From the NCBI GenBank assembly GCA_037783415.1, contig JAZGTN010000017.1, positions 2,052,501-2,116,500 of the forward strand: a stretch of DNA of 64,000 nt, read 5' to 3'. This document shows, one piece after another, positions 35,421-47,749 of this stretch (within the stretch, counting starts at the first letter, position 1; every line of letters begins with the position of its first letter). The notes under the pieces are model-generated. The model was not told the origin of the DNA and did no database searches. It was given only the letters and a program-made list of their open reading frames with translations. The stretch comes from Leptasterias polaris (taxonomy: Eukaryota > Echinodermata > Asteroidea > Forcipulatida > Asteriidae). The position numbers were made by a program, and so were the translations under genes.

Positions 35421-37471
35421 GATATGGTGCTGCAAAGATTAACTCATTAAAGCTTTGAATTACCGTAATTTGACACCTGATGACGTCACAGTAACCAAAA
35501 TATGTTTTTCATACTAATAAATTTGATAAGGTACACGATGGTATGTAACTTATCCCAATCCAATGCCTTTTAACGAAAACCCTATTAGAACGTACGTATA
35601 TTATCCTCTCTCGATTCCAATAATATCACGGCAGTCTTTGACGCCTAGCCGTGATTGCGCAATCACGGCACAATTTGCTTCGTAGCCATGGTTTGTGTTT
35701 GAACCACCAAAACGTTACTAAAACGTTTTTTTTAATACGAAAAGAAAAAACACCTACAAATGACGTCATGATGACGTGACGAAAAATGTTAGACCGGAAT
35801 CGACATCTACAATACAAGACGATGCCATAACTGAAAAAAGTTTGAAGATCGGATGTTTACTTCTTGAGATATGGTGTAAATCAGATTGGCTAATTAAATA
35901 TTCATACAGGGGAATAATTAATTAAGACTGTTTGTCAATAACAACCCAGGCTTACTAATGGGCGAACTGAGATAAGTTCCATTATTGACAGACTTACAGA
36001 GTGCATAATAAACACATTCCAAATTGTTACTTATCTGAGGGTGATTGGACCTGATCCAAAAAGCACAACGTTGTAGCCACAGTGCCAGGACAAATTAACA
36101 ATTAATGACTAATTATGGCTAATTATAGCGCTCCTTTGATTAATTTTTTTGGCTTGGAACATCACTTATATAAAGTATTTCACTTTTCAAAACACTTTAT
36201 GTAGATCAGGAAACTAACAATTAACTTATTTTGAAATAAAATGTTTTAAAATAGTGTTTTTGTTACACTTATAGCGCAATGCGGTTTGTACACTGTAATA
36301 AACGCGCAAAAAAGTGACGTCATGATGACGTGGGGAAAATGTTCAGTTAAATTTACATCTGCAATACAAGACATGTCCATAACTGAAAAAAGTTTGAGGA
36401 ACGGGTGTATACTTCTTGAGATGTGACAGAAACAAGTTTGGCTAATTAAATATTCATGCGCTGTCACGTGAATAATTAATTAAAATTGTTTGTCAATAAT
36501 ATCTAAGGATTACTTCTCGGCGAACTGTGATAAGTCCTATTCTTAATAGGCATTCACAAGTAGCGAACCATATTCCAGGCTAACTGAACAATTGTTGGTG
36601 ACTGAACCTAATCAAATAGCACAGCTTCGTAGCCATGGTTTGTGTTTGAACCACCAAAACGTTACTAAAACGTTTTTTTTAATACGAAAAGAAAAAACAC
36701 CTACAAATGACGTCATGATGACGTGACGAAAAATGTTAGACCGGAATCGACATCTACAATACAAGACGATGCCATAACTGAAAAAAGTTTGAAGATCGGC
36801 TGTGTACTTCTTGAGATATGGTGCTGCAAAGATTAACTAATTAAAGCTTTGAATTACCGTAATTTGACACCTGATGACGTCACAGTAACAAAAATGTGTT
36901 TTTCATACTAATAAATTTGATAAGCTACACGATGGTATGTAACTTATCCCAATCCAATGCCTTTTAACGAAAACCCTATTAGAACGTACGTATATCCTCT
37001 CTCGATTCCAATATCACGGCAGTCTTTGACGCCTAGCCGTGATTGCGCAATCACGGCACAATTTGCTTCGTAGCCATGGTTTGTGTTTGAACCACTAACA
37101 CGTTACTAAAACGTTTTTTGTTATACGAAAAGAAAAAACACCTACAAATGACGTCATGATGACGTGACGAAAAATGTTAGACTGGAATCGACATCTACAA
37201 TACAAGACGATGCCATAACTGAAAAAAGTTTGAAGATCGGATGTTTACTTCTTGAGATATGGTGTAAATCAGATTGGCTAATTAAATATTCATACAGCTG
37301 TGACGTGAATAATTAATTAAGATTTTTAATCTAATTACATCTAAAATTCAAGTCAGGGCATAAGCTTTAATATGATATAGGATTTGTCTGCTTTTGATAA
37401 TTCTAAGAATAACATATGGTCTTCGAAAGAGACACAGGTTAAGTCAATACGATTTGAGGGAAAGAAAGAAA

Positions 37472-37503
<32 letters not shown>

Positions 37504-37671
37504 TAAAAATCTGGACGATTTCAAAAGCTGTTCCGACTGAAAGTTCGGAACAGCTAAAAAGAATAAAAATCTTGACGAAAACAATAGCTGTTCCGACTGA
37601 AAGGTCGGAACAGCTAATAATAATAATAATAACTAGAGATAGTGATTGTGAACAATCACATAGCTGTTCCT
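35421..37671 (+). repeat. Composite-satellite spacer 6 (longest form)
   Basis: About 2.25 kb. A standard spacer half (35421-35905) joins the long module also found at 3660-4150, then two further spacer bodies, then (TAA)n with two hairpin cassettes. From about 35915 to 37510 it parallels 3660-5260 closely. No gene is seen. Confidence 0.85.
37497..37617 (+). repeat. Two tandem hairpin cassettes with (TAA)n
   Basis: Two copies of the AGCTGTTCCGA / TCGGAACAGCT stem. The second differs upstream (CTTGACGAAAACAATAGCTG) and has a G for T in the loop, leaving the stem intact. Confidence 0.9.
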
Positions 37672-38955
37672 GTAATTTTCTCTAACGGTTCAGGAGATAT
37701 GATTATCTCAACTTATGAGCTCTTTTTTGGACCGGAAGTTAAGGTAAAAAATAAACCTGGTCTTCATTTTGATACGGAATTGAAATGAGCTTTTAAACCA
37801 GAAATAAAGGTCAACATGGGGTCATGGTAACCCTTGTCTAACATTGAATGCTTAAGGGGTTTATAAATGAAAAGAAATTGAAAATTGGGTGTGTGGTTCT
37901 TGAGATATGGTCCCACTTCCGGTTGACCCGGAAGTAAAGGTCAACATGGGGTCACGGTTACCCAAGCCTAATATCCCATGCCCAAGAAGTCTATAACTGG
38001 AAAAAGTTTGAAAATTGGTTGTGTAGTTCTTGAGATATGGTCTTACTTCCGGTTGACCCGGAAGTAAAGGTCAACATGGGGTCACGGTTACCCAAGGCTA
38101 ATCTCCCATGCCCAAGGAGTCTATAACTGAAATAAGTTTTAAATCGGCTGTGTAATTCTTAATATATGGTCTTACTTCCGGTTGACCCGGAAGTAAAGGT
38201 CAACATGAGGTCACGGTTACCCAAGGCTAATTTCCCATGCCCAAGGAGTCTATAACTGAAAAAAGTTTGAAAATCGGTTGTGTAGTTTTTGAGATATGGT
38301 GTTTCTTTCGGTTGACCCGGAAGTAAAGGTAAACATGGGGTCACGGTTACCCAAGGCTAATCTCCAATGCCCAAGAAGTCTATAACTGAAAAGATTTGAA
38401 AATCGGGTGTGTTGTGCTTGAGAAATGGTCCCACTTCCGGTTGACCCGGAAGTAAAGGTCAACATGAGGTCACGGTTACCCAAGGCTAATCTCCCATGCC
38501 CAAGAAGTCTATAACTGAAAAAAGTTTGAAAATCGGTTGTGTAGTTCTTGAGATAGGGTCCCACTTCCGGTTGACCCGGAAGTAAAGGTCAACATGGGGT
38601 CACGGTTACCCAAGGCTAATATCCAAGGCCCATTAGGAGTCTATAACTGAAAAAAGTTTGAAAATTGGTTGTGTAGTTCTTGAGATATGGTCTTACTTCC
38701 GGTTGACCCGGAAGTAAAGGTCAACATGGGGTCACGGTTAACCAAGACTAATCTCCAATGCCCAAGAAGTCTATAACTGAAAAAAGTTTGAAAATTGATT
38801 GTGTAGTTCTTGAAATACGGTGTCACTTCCGGTTGACCCGGAAGTAAAGGTCAACATGGGGTCACGGTTACTCAAGGCTAATCTCCCATGCCCAAGGAGT
38901 CTATAACTGAAAAAAGTTTGAAAATAGGTTGGGTAGTTCTTGAAATATGGTCTCA
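37672..38955 (+). repeat. 130-bp minisatellite array 7 with degraded left edge
   Basis: The first two units (37672-37905) are strongly diverged (for example GGACCGGAAGTTAAGGTAAA and CATGGTAACCCTTGTC); later units match the standard repeat. Array edges commonly hold older units because homogenisation is weaker there. The right end is cut at TCTCACTGAAAAAAGTTTAA (about 38952), fusing to a spacer. Confidence 0.92.
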
Positions 38956-40432
38956 CTGAAAAAAGTTTAAGGAACGGGTGTATACTTCTTGAGATGTGAC
39001 AGAAACAAGTTTGGCTAATTAAATATTCATGCGCTGTCACGTGAATAATTAATTAAAATTGTTTGTCAATAATATCTAAAGATTACTTCTCGGCGAACTG
39101 TGATAAGTCCTATTCTTAATAGGCATTCACAAGTAGCGAACCATATTCCAGGCTAACTGAACAATTGTTGGTGACTGAACCTAATCAAATAGCACAGCTT
39201 CGTAGCCATGGTTTGTGTTTGAACCACCAAAACGTTACTAAAACGTTTTTTTTAATACGAAAAGAAAAAACACCTACAAATGACGTCATGATGACGTGAC
39301 GAAAAATGTTAGACCGGAATCGACATCTACAATACAAGACGATGCCATAACTGAAAAAAGTTTGAAGATCGGCTGTGTACTTCTTGAGATATGGTGCTGC
39401 AAAGATTAACTAATTAAAGCTTTGAATTACCGTAATTTGACACCTGATGACGTCACAGTAACAAAAATGTGTTTTTCATACTAATAAATTTGATAAGCTA
39501 CACGATGGTATGTAACTTATCCCAATCCAATGCCTTTTAACGAAAACCCTATTAGAACGTACGTATATCCTCTCTCGATTCCAATATCACGGCAGTCTTT
39601 GACGCCTAGCCGTGATTGCGCAATCACGGCACAATTTGCTTCGTAGCCATGGTTTGTGTTTGAACCACTAAAACGTTACTAAAACGTTTTTTGTTATACG
39701 AAAAGAAAAAACACCTACAAATGACGTCATGATGACGTGACGAAAAATGTTAGACTGGAATCGACATCTACAATACAAGACGATGCCATAACTGAAAAAA
39801 GTTTGAAGATCGGATGTTTACTTCTTGAGATATGGTGTAAATCAGATTGGCTAATTAAATATTCATACAGCTGTGACGTGAATAATTAATTAAGATTTTT
39901 AATCTAATTACATCTAAAATTCAAGTCAGGGCATAAGCTTTAATATGATATAGGATTTGTCTGCTTTTGATAATTCTAAGAATAACATATGGTCTTCGAA
40001 AGAGACACAGGTTAAGTCAATACGATTTGAGGGAAAGAAAGAAAAATAATAATAAAAAAAATAAAAATCTGGACGATTTCAAAAGCTGTTCCGACTGAAA
40101 GTTCGGAACAGCTAATAAAAATCTGGACGATTTCAAAAGCTGTTCCGACTGAAAGTTCGGAACAGCTAACTAGAGATAGTGATTGTGAACAATCACAGAG
40201 CTGTTCCGTTCTGTTGACCATAAAAGTTGTTTTTGTAGCTCGAGAAAGGAACTAATTACTTTGTGTATATCCTGTAATCGTGTTTAAAATGAATGCATGT
40301 GATAATGCGTATTCATCGCAGTGTAAACAAATCAAACAAGATCGGATCTTGTTTGAAACCGAAAGTAAAGGTGAAAGTAAGCTACAAATCATTACGAATT
40401 TATGACGTGTGGTTCGGGAGATATTGGTTTTT
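38956..40432 (+). repeat. Composite-satellite spacer 7
   Basis: Standard bodies with CRE-type clusters, the 22-bp palindrome (about 39609) and a (TAA)n with two hairpin cassettes at 40050-40170. No gene is seen. Confidence 0.85.
40050..40170 (+). repeat. Two tandem hairpin cassettes
   Basis: Two nearly identical AAATCTGGACGATTTCAAA plus hairpin units joined directly through CTAATA, showing that the cassette duplicates as a unit. Confidence 0.9.
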
Positions 40433-42205
40433 CGAGCTATGGGGTCACGGTTACCCAAGGCTAATCCCCAATGCCCATTAGGAGTCTATAACTGAAAAAA
40501 GTTTGAAAATCGGATGTGTAGTGCTTGAGAAATGGTCCCACTTCCGGTTGACCCGGAAGTACAGGTCAACATGGTGTCACGGTTACCCAAGGCTAATCTC
40601 CCATGCCCAAGAAGTCTATAACTGAAAAAAGTTAGAAAATTGGTTGTGTAGTTCTTGAGATATGGTCTTACTTCCGGTTGACCCATAGGTAAAGGTCAAC
40701 ATGGGGTCACGGTTACTCAAGGCTAATCTCCCATGCCCAAGGAGTCTATAACTGAAAAGATTTGAAAATCGGTTGGGTAGTTCTTGAGATAGGGTCCCAC
40801 TTCCGGTTGACCCGGAAGTAAAGGTCAACATGGGGTCACGGTTACCGAAGGCTAATATCCAATGCCATTAGGAGTCTATAACTTTACAAAGTTTGAAAAT
40901 CGGTTGTGTAGTTCTTGAGATATGGTCCCACTTCAGGTTGACCCGGAAGTAAAGTCAACATGGGGTCACGGTTACCCAAGGCTAATCTCCAATGCCCAAG
41001 AAGTCTATAACTGAAAAGATTTGAAAATCGGGTGTGTTGTGCTTGAGAAATGGTCCCACTTCCGGTTGACCCGGAAGTAAAGGTCAACATGAGGTCACGG
41101 TTACCCAAGGCTAATCTCCCATGCCCAAGAAGTCTATAACTGAAAAAAGTTTGAAAATCGGTTGTGTAGTTCTTGAGATAGGGTCCCACTTCCGGTTGAC
41201 CCGGAAGTAAAGGTCAACATGGGGTCACGGTTACCCAAGGCTAATATCCAAGGCCCATTAGGAGTCTATAACTGAAAAAAGTTTGAAAATCGGTTGTGTA
41301 GTTCTTGAGATATGGTCTTACTTCCGGTTGACCCATAGGTAAAGGTCAACATGGGGTCACGGTTACTCAAGACTAATCTCCCATGCCCAAGGAGTCTATA
41401 ACTGAAAAGATTTGAAAATCGGGTGTGTAGTGCTTGAGAAATGGTCCCACTTCCGGTTGACCCGAAGTAAAGGTCAACATGAGGTCACGGTTACCCAAGG
41501 CTAATATCCAATGCCATTAGGAGTCTATAACTGAAAAAAGTGTAAAAATCGGTTATGTAGTTCTTGAGATAGGGTCCCACTTCCGGTTGACCCGGAAGTA
41601 AAGGTCAACATGGGGTCACGGTTACCGAAGGCTAATATCCAATGCCATTAGGAGTCTATAACTGAACAAAGTTTGAAAATCAGTTGTGTAGTTCTTGAGA
41701 TATGGTCCCACTTCCGGTTGACCCGGAAGTAAAGGTCAACATGGGGTCACGGTTACCCAAGGCTAATCTCCAATGCCCAAGAAGTCTATAACTGAAAAAA
41801 GTTTGAAAATTGGTTGTGTAGTTCTTGAGATAAGGTCTTACTTCCGGTTGACCCATAGGTAAAGGTCAACATGGGGTCACGGTTACTCAAGGCTAATCTC
41901 CCATGCCCAAGGAGTCTATAACTGAAAAGATTTGAAAATCGGGTGTGTTGTGCTTGAGAAATGGTCCCACTTCCGGTTGACCCGGAAGTAAAGGTCAACA
42001 TGGGGTCACGGTTACCCAAGGCTAATATCCACTGCCCATTAGGAGTCTATAACTGAAAAAAGTTAGAAAATTGGTTGTGTAGTTCTTGAGAAATGGTCCC
42101 ACTTCCGGTTGACCCATATGTAAAGGTCAACATGAGGTCACGGTTACCCAAGGCTAATCTCCCATGCCCAAGGAGTCTATAACTGAAAAAAGTTTGAGGA
42201 TCGGG
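40433..42205 (+). repeat. 130-bp minisatellite array 8
   Basis: About 13.6 units. Some units have small indels (for example CCCGAAGTAAAGG at about 41461 and AAAGTCAACATGG at about 40950), so spacing is not strictly 130. Confidence 0.93.
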
Positions 42206-43550
42206 TGTATACTTCTTGAGATGTGACAGAAACAAGTTTGGCTAATTAAATATTCATGCGCTGTCACGTGAATAATTAATTAAAATTGTTTGTCAATAAT
42301 ATCTAAGGATTACTTCTCGGCGAACTGTGATAAGTCCTATTCTTAATAGGCATTCACAAGTAGCGAACCATATTCCAGGCTAACTGAACAATTGTTGGTG
42401 ACTGAACCTAATCAAATAGCACAGCTTCGTAGCCATGGTTTGTGTTTGAACCACCAAAACGTTACTAAAACGTTTTTTTTAATACGAAAAGAAAAAACAC
42501 CTACAAATGACGTCATGATGACGTGACGAAAAATGTTAGACCGGAATCGACATCTACAATACAAGACGATGCCATAACTGAAAAAAGTTTGAAGATCGGC
42601 TGTGTACTTCTTGAGATATGGTGCTGCAAAGATTAACTAATTAAAGCTTTGAATTACCGTAATTTGACACCTGATGACGTCACAGTAACAAAAATGTGTT
42701 TTTCATACTAATAAATTTGATAAGCTACACGATGGTATGTAACTTATCCCAATCCAATGCCTTTTAACGAAAACCCTAATAGAACGTACGTATATCCTCT
42801 CTCGATTCCAATATCACGGCAGTCTTTGACGCCTAGCCGTGATTGCGCAATCACGGCACAATTTGCTTCGTAGCCATGGTTTGTGTTTGAACCACCAAAA
42901 CGTTACTAAAACGATTTTTTGTACACAAAAAGAAAAATACGCCTACAAATGACGTCATGATGACGTGACGAAAAATGTTAGAACAGATTTCACATCTACA
43001 TCACGAGACGATCCCATATCTGAAAAAAGTTTGAAGATCGGATGTAAACTTCTGGGAGATATGGTGTTAACAAGATTGGCTAATTATATATTCATACAGC
43101 TGTCACGTGAATAATTAATTAAGAATTTTAATCTAATTACATCTAAAATTCAAGTCAGGTCCTAAGCTTTACAATGGTATATGATTTGTCTACTTTTGAT
43201 AATTTTAAAAGGGACATATGGCGTTTGAAAGAGACACAGGTTAAGTCAATACGATTTTATGGAAAGAAAGTATAATAAGAACTAGATATGTAGTGATTGT
43301 GAACAATCACAGAGCTGTTCCGTTCTGTTGACCATAAAAGTTGTTTTTGTAGCTCGAGAATGGAACTAATTACTTTGTGTATATCCTGTAATCGTGTTTG
43401 AAATGAATGCATGTGATCATGCGTATTCATCGCAGTGTAAACAAATCAAACAAGATCGGATCTTGTTTGAAACCGAAAGTAAAGGTCAAAGTAAGCTACA
43501 AATCATTACGAATTTATGACGTGTGGTTCGGGAGATATGGGTTTTTCGAG
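42206..43550 (+). repeat. Composite-satellite spacer 8
   Basis: Spacer including the variant half (about 42900-43290) otherwise seen only at 9840-10258. After about 43277 it is nearly identical to the left block at offset 35107. No gene is seen. Confidence 0.85.
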
Positions 43551-44690
43551 CTATGGGGTCACGGTTACCCAAGGCTAATCCCCAATGCCCATTAGGAGTC
43601 TAGAACTGAAAAAAGTTAGAAAATCAGGTGTGTAGTGCTTGAGAAATGGGCCCACTTCCGGTTGACCCGGAAGTAAAGGTCAACATGGGGTCACGGTTAC
43701 CTAAGGCTAATCTCCCGTGCATAAGGAATCTATAACTGAAAAATTTTGAAAAACGGTTGTGTAGTTCTTGAGATTTGGTCTCACTTCCGGTTGACCCGGA
43801 AGTAAAGGTCAACATGGGGTCACGGTTACCCAAGGCTAATCTCCCTTGCCCAAGGAGTCTATAATTGAAAAAAGTTTGAAAATCGGGTGTGTAGTGCTTG
43901 AGAAATGGTCACACTTCCGGTTGACCCGGAAGTACAGGTCAACATGGTGTAATGTTTACCCAAGGCTAATCTCCAATGCCCAAGTAGTCTATAACTGAAC
44001 AAAGTTTGAAAATCGGTTGTGTAGTTCTTGAGATATGGTCCCACTTCCGGTTGACACGGAAGTAAAGGTCAACATGAGGTCACGGTTACCCAAGGCTAAT
44101 CTCCCATGCCCAAGAAGTCTATAACTGAAAAAAGTTTGAAAATCGGTTGTGTAGTTCTTGAGATATGGTCTTACTTCCGGTTGACCCATAGGTAAAGGTC
44201 AACATGGGGTCACGGTTACTCAAGACTAATCTCCCATGCCCAAGGAGTCTATAACTGAAAAGATTTGAAAATCGGGTGTGTAGTGCTTGAGAAATGGTCC
44301 CACTTCCGGTTGACCCGGAAGTAAAGGTCAACATGAGGTCACGGTTACCCAAGGCTAATATCCAATGCCATTAGGAGTCTATAACTGAAAAAAGTGTAAA
44401 AATCGGTTATGTAGTTCTTGAGATAGGGTCCCACTTCCGGTTGACCCGGAAGTAAAGGTCAACATGGGGTCACGGTTACCCAAGGCTAATATCCAATGCC
44501 ATTAGGAGTCTATAACTGAAAAAAGTGTGAAAATCGGTTGGGTAGTTCTTGAAATATAGTCTCACTTCCGGTTGACCCGGAAGTAAAGGTCAACTTGGAG
44601 TCACGGTTACCCAAGGCTAATTTCCAATGCCCAAGGAGTCAATAACTGAAAAAAGTGTGAAAATCGGCTGTGTACTTCTTGAGATATGGT
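43551..44690 (+). repeat. 130-bp minisatellite array 9
   Basis: Near-identical counterpart of array 4 (offset 35107), with the same unit order and the same private variants, for example CATGGTGTAATGTTTACCC. Confidence 0.95.
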
Positions 44691-45340
44691 GCTGCAAAGA
44701 TTAACTCATTAAAGCTTTGAATTACCGTAATTTGACACCTGATGACGTCACAGTAACAAAAATGTGTTTTTCATACTAATAAATTTGATAAGGTACACGA
44801 TGGTATGTAACTTATCCCAATCCAATGCCTTTTAACGAAAACCCTATTAGAACGTACGTATATCCTCTCTCGATTCCAATATCACGGCAGTCTTTGACGC
44901 CTAGCCGTGATTGCGCAATCACGGCACAATTTGCTTCGTAGCCATGGTTTGTGTTTGAACCACCTAAACGTATTTAAAACGATTTTTTGTACACAAAAAG
45001 AAAAATACGCCTACAAATGACGTCATGATGACGTGACGAAAAATGTTAGAACAGATTTCACATCTACAATACGAGACGATCCCATATCTGAAAAAAGTTT
45101 GAAGATCGGATGTGTACTTTTAGAGATATGGTGTTAACAAGATTGGCTAATTAAATATTCACACAGCTGTGACGTGAATAATTAATTAAGAATTTTAATC
45201 TAATTACATCTAAAATTCAAGTCAGGGCATAAGCTTTAATATGATATAGGATTTGTCTGCTTTTGATAATTCTAAGAATAACATATGGTCTTCGAAAGAG
45301 ACACAGGTTAAGTCAATACGATTTGAGGGAAAGAAAGAAA

Positions 45341-45390
<50 letters not shown>

Positions 45391-45655
45391 TAAAAATCTG
45401 GACGATTTCAAAAGCTGTTCCGACTGAAAGTTCGGAACAGCTAAAAAGAATAAAAATCTTGACGAAAACAATAGCTGTTCCGACTGAAAGGTCGGAACAG
45501 CTAATAAAAAAAATAAAAATCTGGACGATTTCAAAAGCTGTTCCGACTGAAAGTTCGGAACAGCTAAAAAAATAAAAATCTGGACGATTTCAAAAGCTGT
45601 TCCGACTGAAAGTTCGGAACAGCTAATAATAATAATAATAATAATATAATATAGT
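44691..45655 (+). repeat. Composite-satellite spacer 9
   Basis: Standard spacer that stays near-identical to 9584-9960 up to about 45067, then follows other copies. It ends in an expanded (TAA)n and four hairpin cassettes. The satellite stops at about 45655 and unrelated sequence leads to the LTR element. Confidence 0.85.
45386..45630 (+). repeat. Four tandem hairpin cassettes
   Basis: Largest cassette cluster in the window, following about 15 AAT triplets. Three units carry loop CTGAAAGT and one CTGAAAGG; all four keep the 11-bp stem. Confidence 0.92.
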
Positions 45656-45747
45656 GTACAAGCGTTTATAAAACACATTTAACTCAGAGATGTTTTTATT
45701 ATTTCAGTCTTGCCTGTTTTGTGGCCTACTTCTCTTAAAAGGTATAT

Positions 45748-45751
45748 ATAC
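45748..45751. repeat. Target-site duplication, left copy (ATAC)
   Basis: ATAC lies directly before the left LTR and again directly after the right LTR at 54405-54408. A 4-bp duplication fits Ty3/Gypsy integration. Confidence 0.8.
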
Positions 45752-46277
45752 TGTGGCGTTTTTCATCGACCGGGTAACCTTTCCGGCAATCCCAAGTAAT
45801 CACACGGGCGCACTCCCAAATGCGGGAGGCCGGGGGCAGGTCCGTTCAGGCCGAAATATACCGCCTCACGCACAGAGCCTCAAGTTCCAGGACAATTCCA
45901 ATCCAGTAAAACGAAGGAAGACGAGGGGCAGGGGAAGCACTCCAAGAAATAACAACCTAGTACACAATTCTCGGTTATTAAGTGAATTATTCACCACAAC
46001 TCAACTCAAAGCCTCACCCTATCCGTCACGCAGCTACAGAGCCTCGGCCTCACGCAGCTACAGAGCCTCCGCCTCACGCACTGAATTGACGCTCGTTTAC
46101 GCACACCAATAACTTGCAATGACTTGATCTGCTGCACTAATAACTTGCACTGCCTTGCTCGCGCGCTGTCGCGCCTTTTATAGCTGCCGCTGCGCGTAGC
46201 GCCCTCAGTGTTGCAGACTCGCCGCGCTGCCTGTCGCATTGCGCATGTAAATAACGCGCGGGCGAATTTACGTTACA
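45752..46277 (-). repeat. 3' LTR
   Basis: On minus it starts TGTAACGTAAATTCGCC and ends CGCCACA (TG...CA). TATAAAA is at 46182-46176. The position matching the AATAAA of the other LTR reads AATAAT (substitution at 45986). The open frame on plus across it is a shadow. Confidence 0.95.
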
Positions 46278-46300
46278 CAGCCTCCTTGTTAGCTTGACTG
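46278..46300 (-). promoter_or_regulatory. Polypurine tract region
   Basis: On minus, AACAAGGAGGCTG lies directly upstream of the 3' LTR. It is purine-rich but short and interrupted, as expected for a plus-strand primer of modest quality. Confidence 0.5.
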
Positions 46301-46636
46301 TCCCCAGTCAAACCAGCTAAAATAACCCAAAGTAAATCGCGCGCTTAGCAATCCTTAATTTTTAACTGACTTGAGGCTCTTATAAACTTACAATTTCACT
46401 GGTGTCTTCTGGAAACTTTACTGACACCGTCTCAAACTTTACCACAACAGGTGTTCTTAAACTGAAGGTCTTGCGCCTCCTGAGGCACAACTTAAGAAAA
46501 CAAGACGTAAGAGGCCCTTTTTGAACTTTAAGAAACGTTTATAAACTTTTAAGAAACTTTAAGAAAACTGCAACTGGTATAAACTTTTAAGAAACGCGGG
46601 AACGGGAACATGATGGTTGAACTCGCAAGGCAGGAG
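46301..46636 (-). other. Noncoding region between extra ORF and 3' LTR
   Basis: About 340 bases with several AAACTTT/GAAACTTT-type short repeats on plus (46415-46590). No ORF. Confidence 0.6.
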
Positions 46637-47683
46637 TTAGCTAGATGCTGTCACTAAGTAGATCCTCGTTGAACTTGACTTTGTATACGCGATGGCAGCT
46701 GGTCTTGGCAGTACGCTTCCCTCGTTTATCAAACTGTACGGTTGAAGTGTACTCTTCAATCTCTGTGATGTGGCCGCGGAGCAACTCTGGGAGGGAGAGA
46801 GGCGCCCAGCATGCCTTGTCACCATTGCTGCTGGTGAGCGTGATCGTTTGACCCTCGTTAGGGTTGGCTCCTTATCTTCGGTTTCAGATGTGGCCTCGAC
46901 ATCATGAGCCTCACAGCTTTCTCCCTGGTTTGGGGACTCTGCTCCATCCTTGGTTTGTTTCTCTTGACGTGTAACTTCAACTTTCGGACCTGAGCTTCCC
47001 TCGTCTTGTTGTGGCTCCTGAGCCTCCTCGTCACTTTCTGATGCCGAGTCGTTGACCTGAAGGGCCGTCATCTGAAGCATCCCTAGTGGTTTCCCACCAA
47101 CGTGCCGGATTGGTTGTCGAACCTTTTCCTCCAGAAACGACATGGCACCGGGGCTGAGGTCAATCGCGAGAGCATCTTCATCGCTGTCCGGGACTTCACG
47201 GGTGGAATCATTGGCCAAGACGTTATAGTTCCGATGGATGGTGTCGGTTTCCTCTTCCTGATTAGGATGCGCCCTGTTCCGTCCAAAACTCATCCTGAGG
47301 GACGGCTTGTTGGAAGCTTTCTGCGTTTCCATCACGCCTTCCAAAATCGCTAGGGCTTCTCCCCAACTGGAAGCATCGCCGATCTCCTTTGGCTTTAACT
47401 CCGAACCGGATGCTTGGAGTACCTGATCAGTATCAGCTCCACACCGTTCCTCCTTCGTCTCCATGGGGATCGCCTCCAGCTCCGTTAGAACCTTTGGATG
47501 CTCGTGCCGGTAGTGTCGCCGGAGGTTATCTTTCCGGTGGGCTTTGTAGGTGCACTGTCGGCACCAGGCGTATATGGCCTTCTCCTTTGGGTCATGGGTC
47601 CTCATATGTCTCACCAGGCTATTCCTATGCTTGAACACTTGTGAGCAATCAGCGCAGGGGAACTCTCCTCGTTCCTGGTCCAT
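46637..47683 (-). CDS. Extra ORF: C2H2 zinc-finger protein in the env position
   Basis: 348 residues from a true ATG. The N-terminus has two C2H2 fingers: CADC-x12-HMRTH (about residues 10-30) and CRQC-x12-HYRHEH (about 41-62). The remainder is hydrophilic and low-complexity: an acidic Ser/Glu stretch around SASESDEEAQEP and a basic segment VKRSRSP (a possible nuclear signal). There is no signal peptide or membrane span, so it is not an envelope protein. The ATG lies four bases after a strong splice acceptor on minus (TTTATTCTTTCTACAG), consistent with translation from a spliced subgenomic RNA. The frame does not overlap integrase (66-base gap). DNA or RNA binding is inferred from the fingers; the role is unknown. 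Confidence 0.85.
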   Translation of the reverse strand: MDQERGEFPCADCSQVFKHRNSLVRHMRTHDPKEKAIYAWCRQCTYKAHRKDNLRRHYRHEHPKVLTELEAIPMETKEERCGADTDQVLQASGSELKPKEIGDASSWGEALAILEGVMETQKASNKPSLRMSFGRNRAHPNQEEETDTIHRNYNVLANDSTREVPDSDEDALAIDLSPGAMSFLEEKVRQPIRHVGGKPLGMLQMTALQVNDSASESDEEAQEPQQDEGSSGPKVEVTRQEKQTKDGAESPNQGESCEAHDVEATSETEDKEPTLTRVKRSRSPAAMVTRHAGRLSPSQSCSAATSQRLKSTLQPYSLINEGSVLPRPAAIAYTKSSSTRIYLVTASS

Positions 47684-47687
47684 GTTT

Positions 47688-47710
47688 CTGTAGAAAGAAT
47701 AAACAAAATA
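47688..47710 (-). promoter_or_regulatory. Splice acceptor before the zinc-finger ORF
   Basis: Minus-strand TTTATTCTTTCTACAG followed by AAACATGG: a pyrimidine-rich tract, CAG, then the start codon. A candidate donor in the leader is GCC|GTAAGG at 53644. The pairing is inferred. Confidence 0.6.
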
Positions 47711-47749
47711 AGAAATGTGAAAATTCCAAGTTTAATTTGTGTGGTTTTG

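Noticed and set aside
45690..46112. ORFs of 140, 119 and 107 residues in the LTRs
   Set aside because: They lie in both LTRs, opposite to or across the promoter and leader, and show no domain.
46637..47683. Envelope gene
   Set aside because: The position fits, but the protein has C2H2 fingers and no signal peptide, membrane span or cleavage site.
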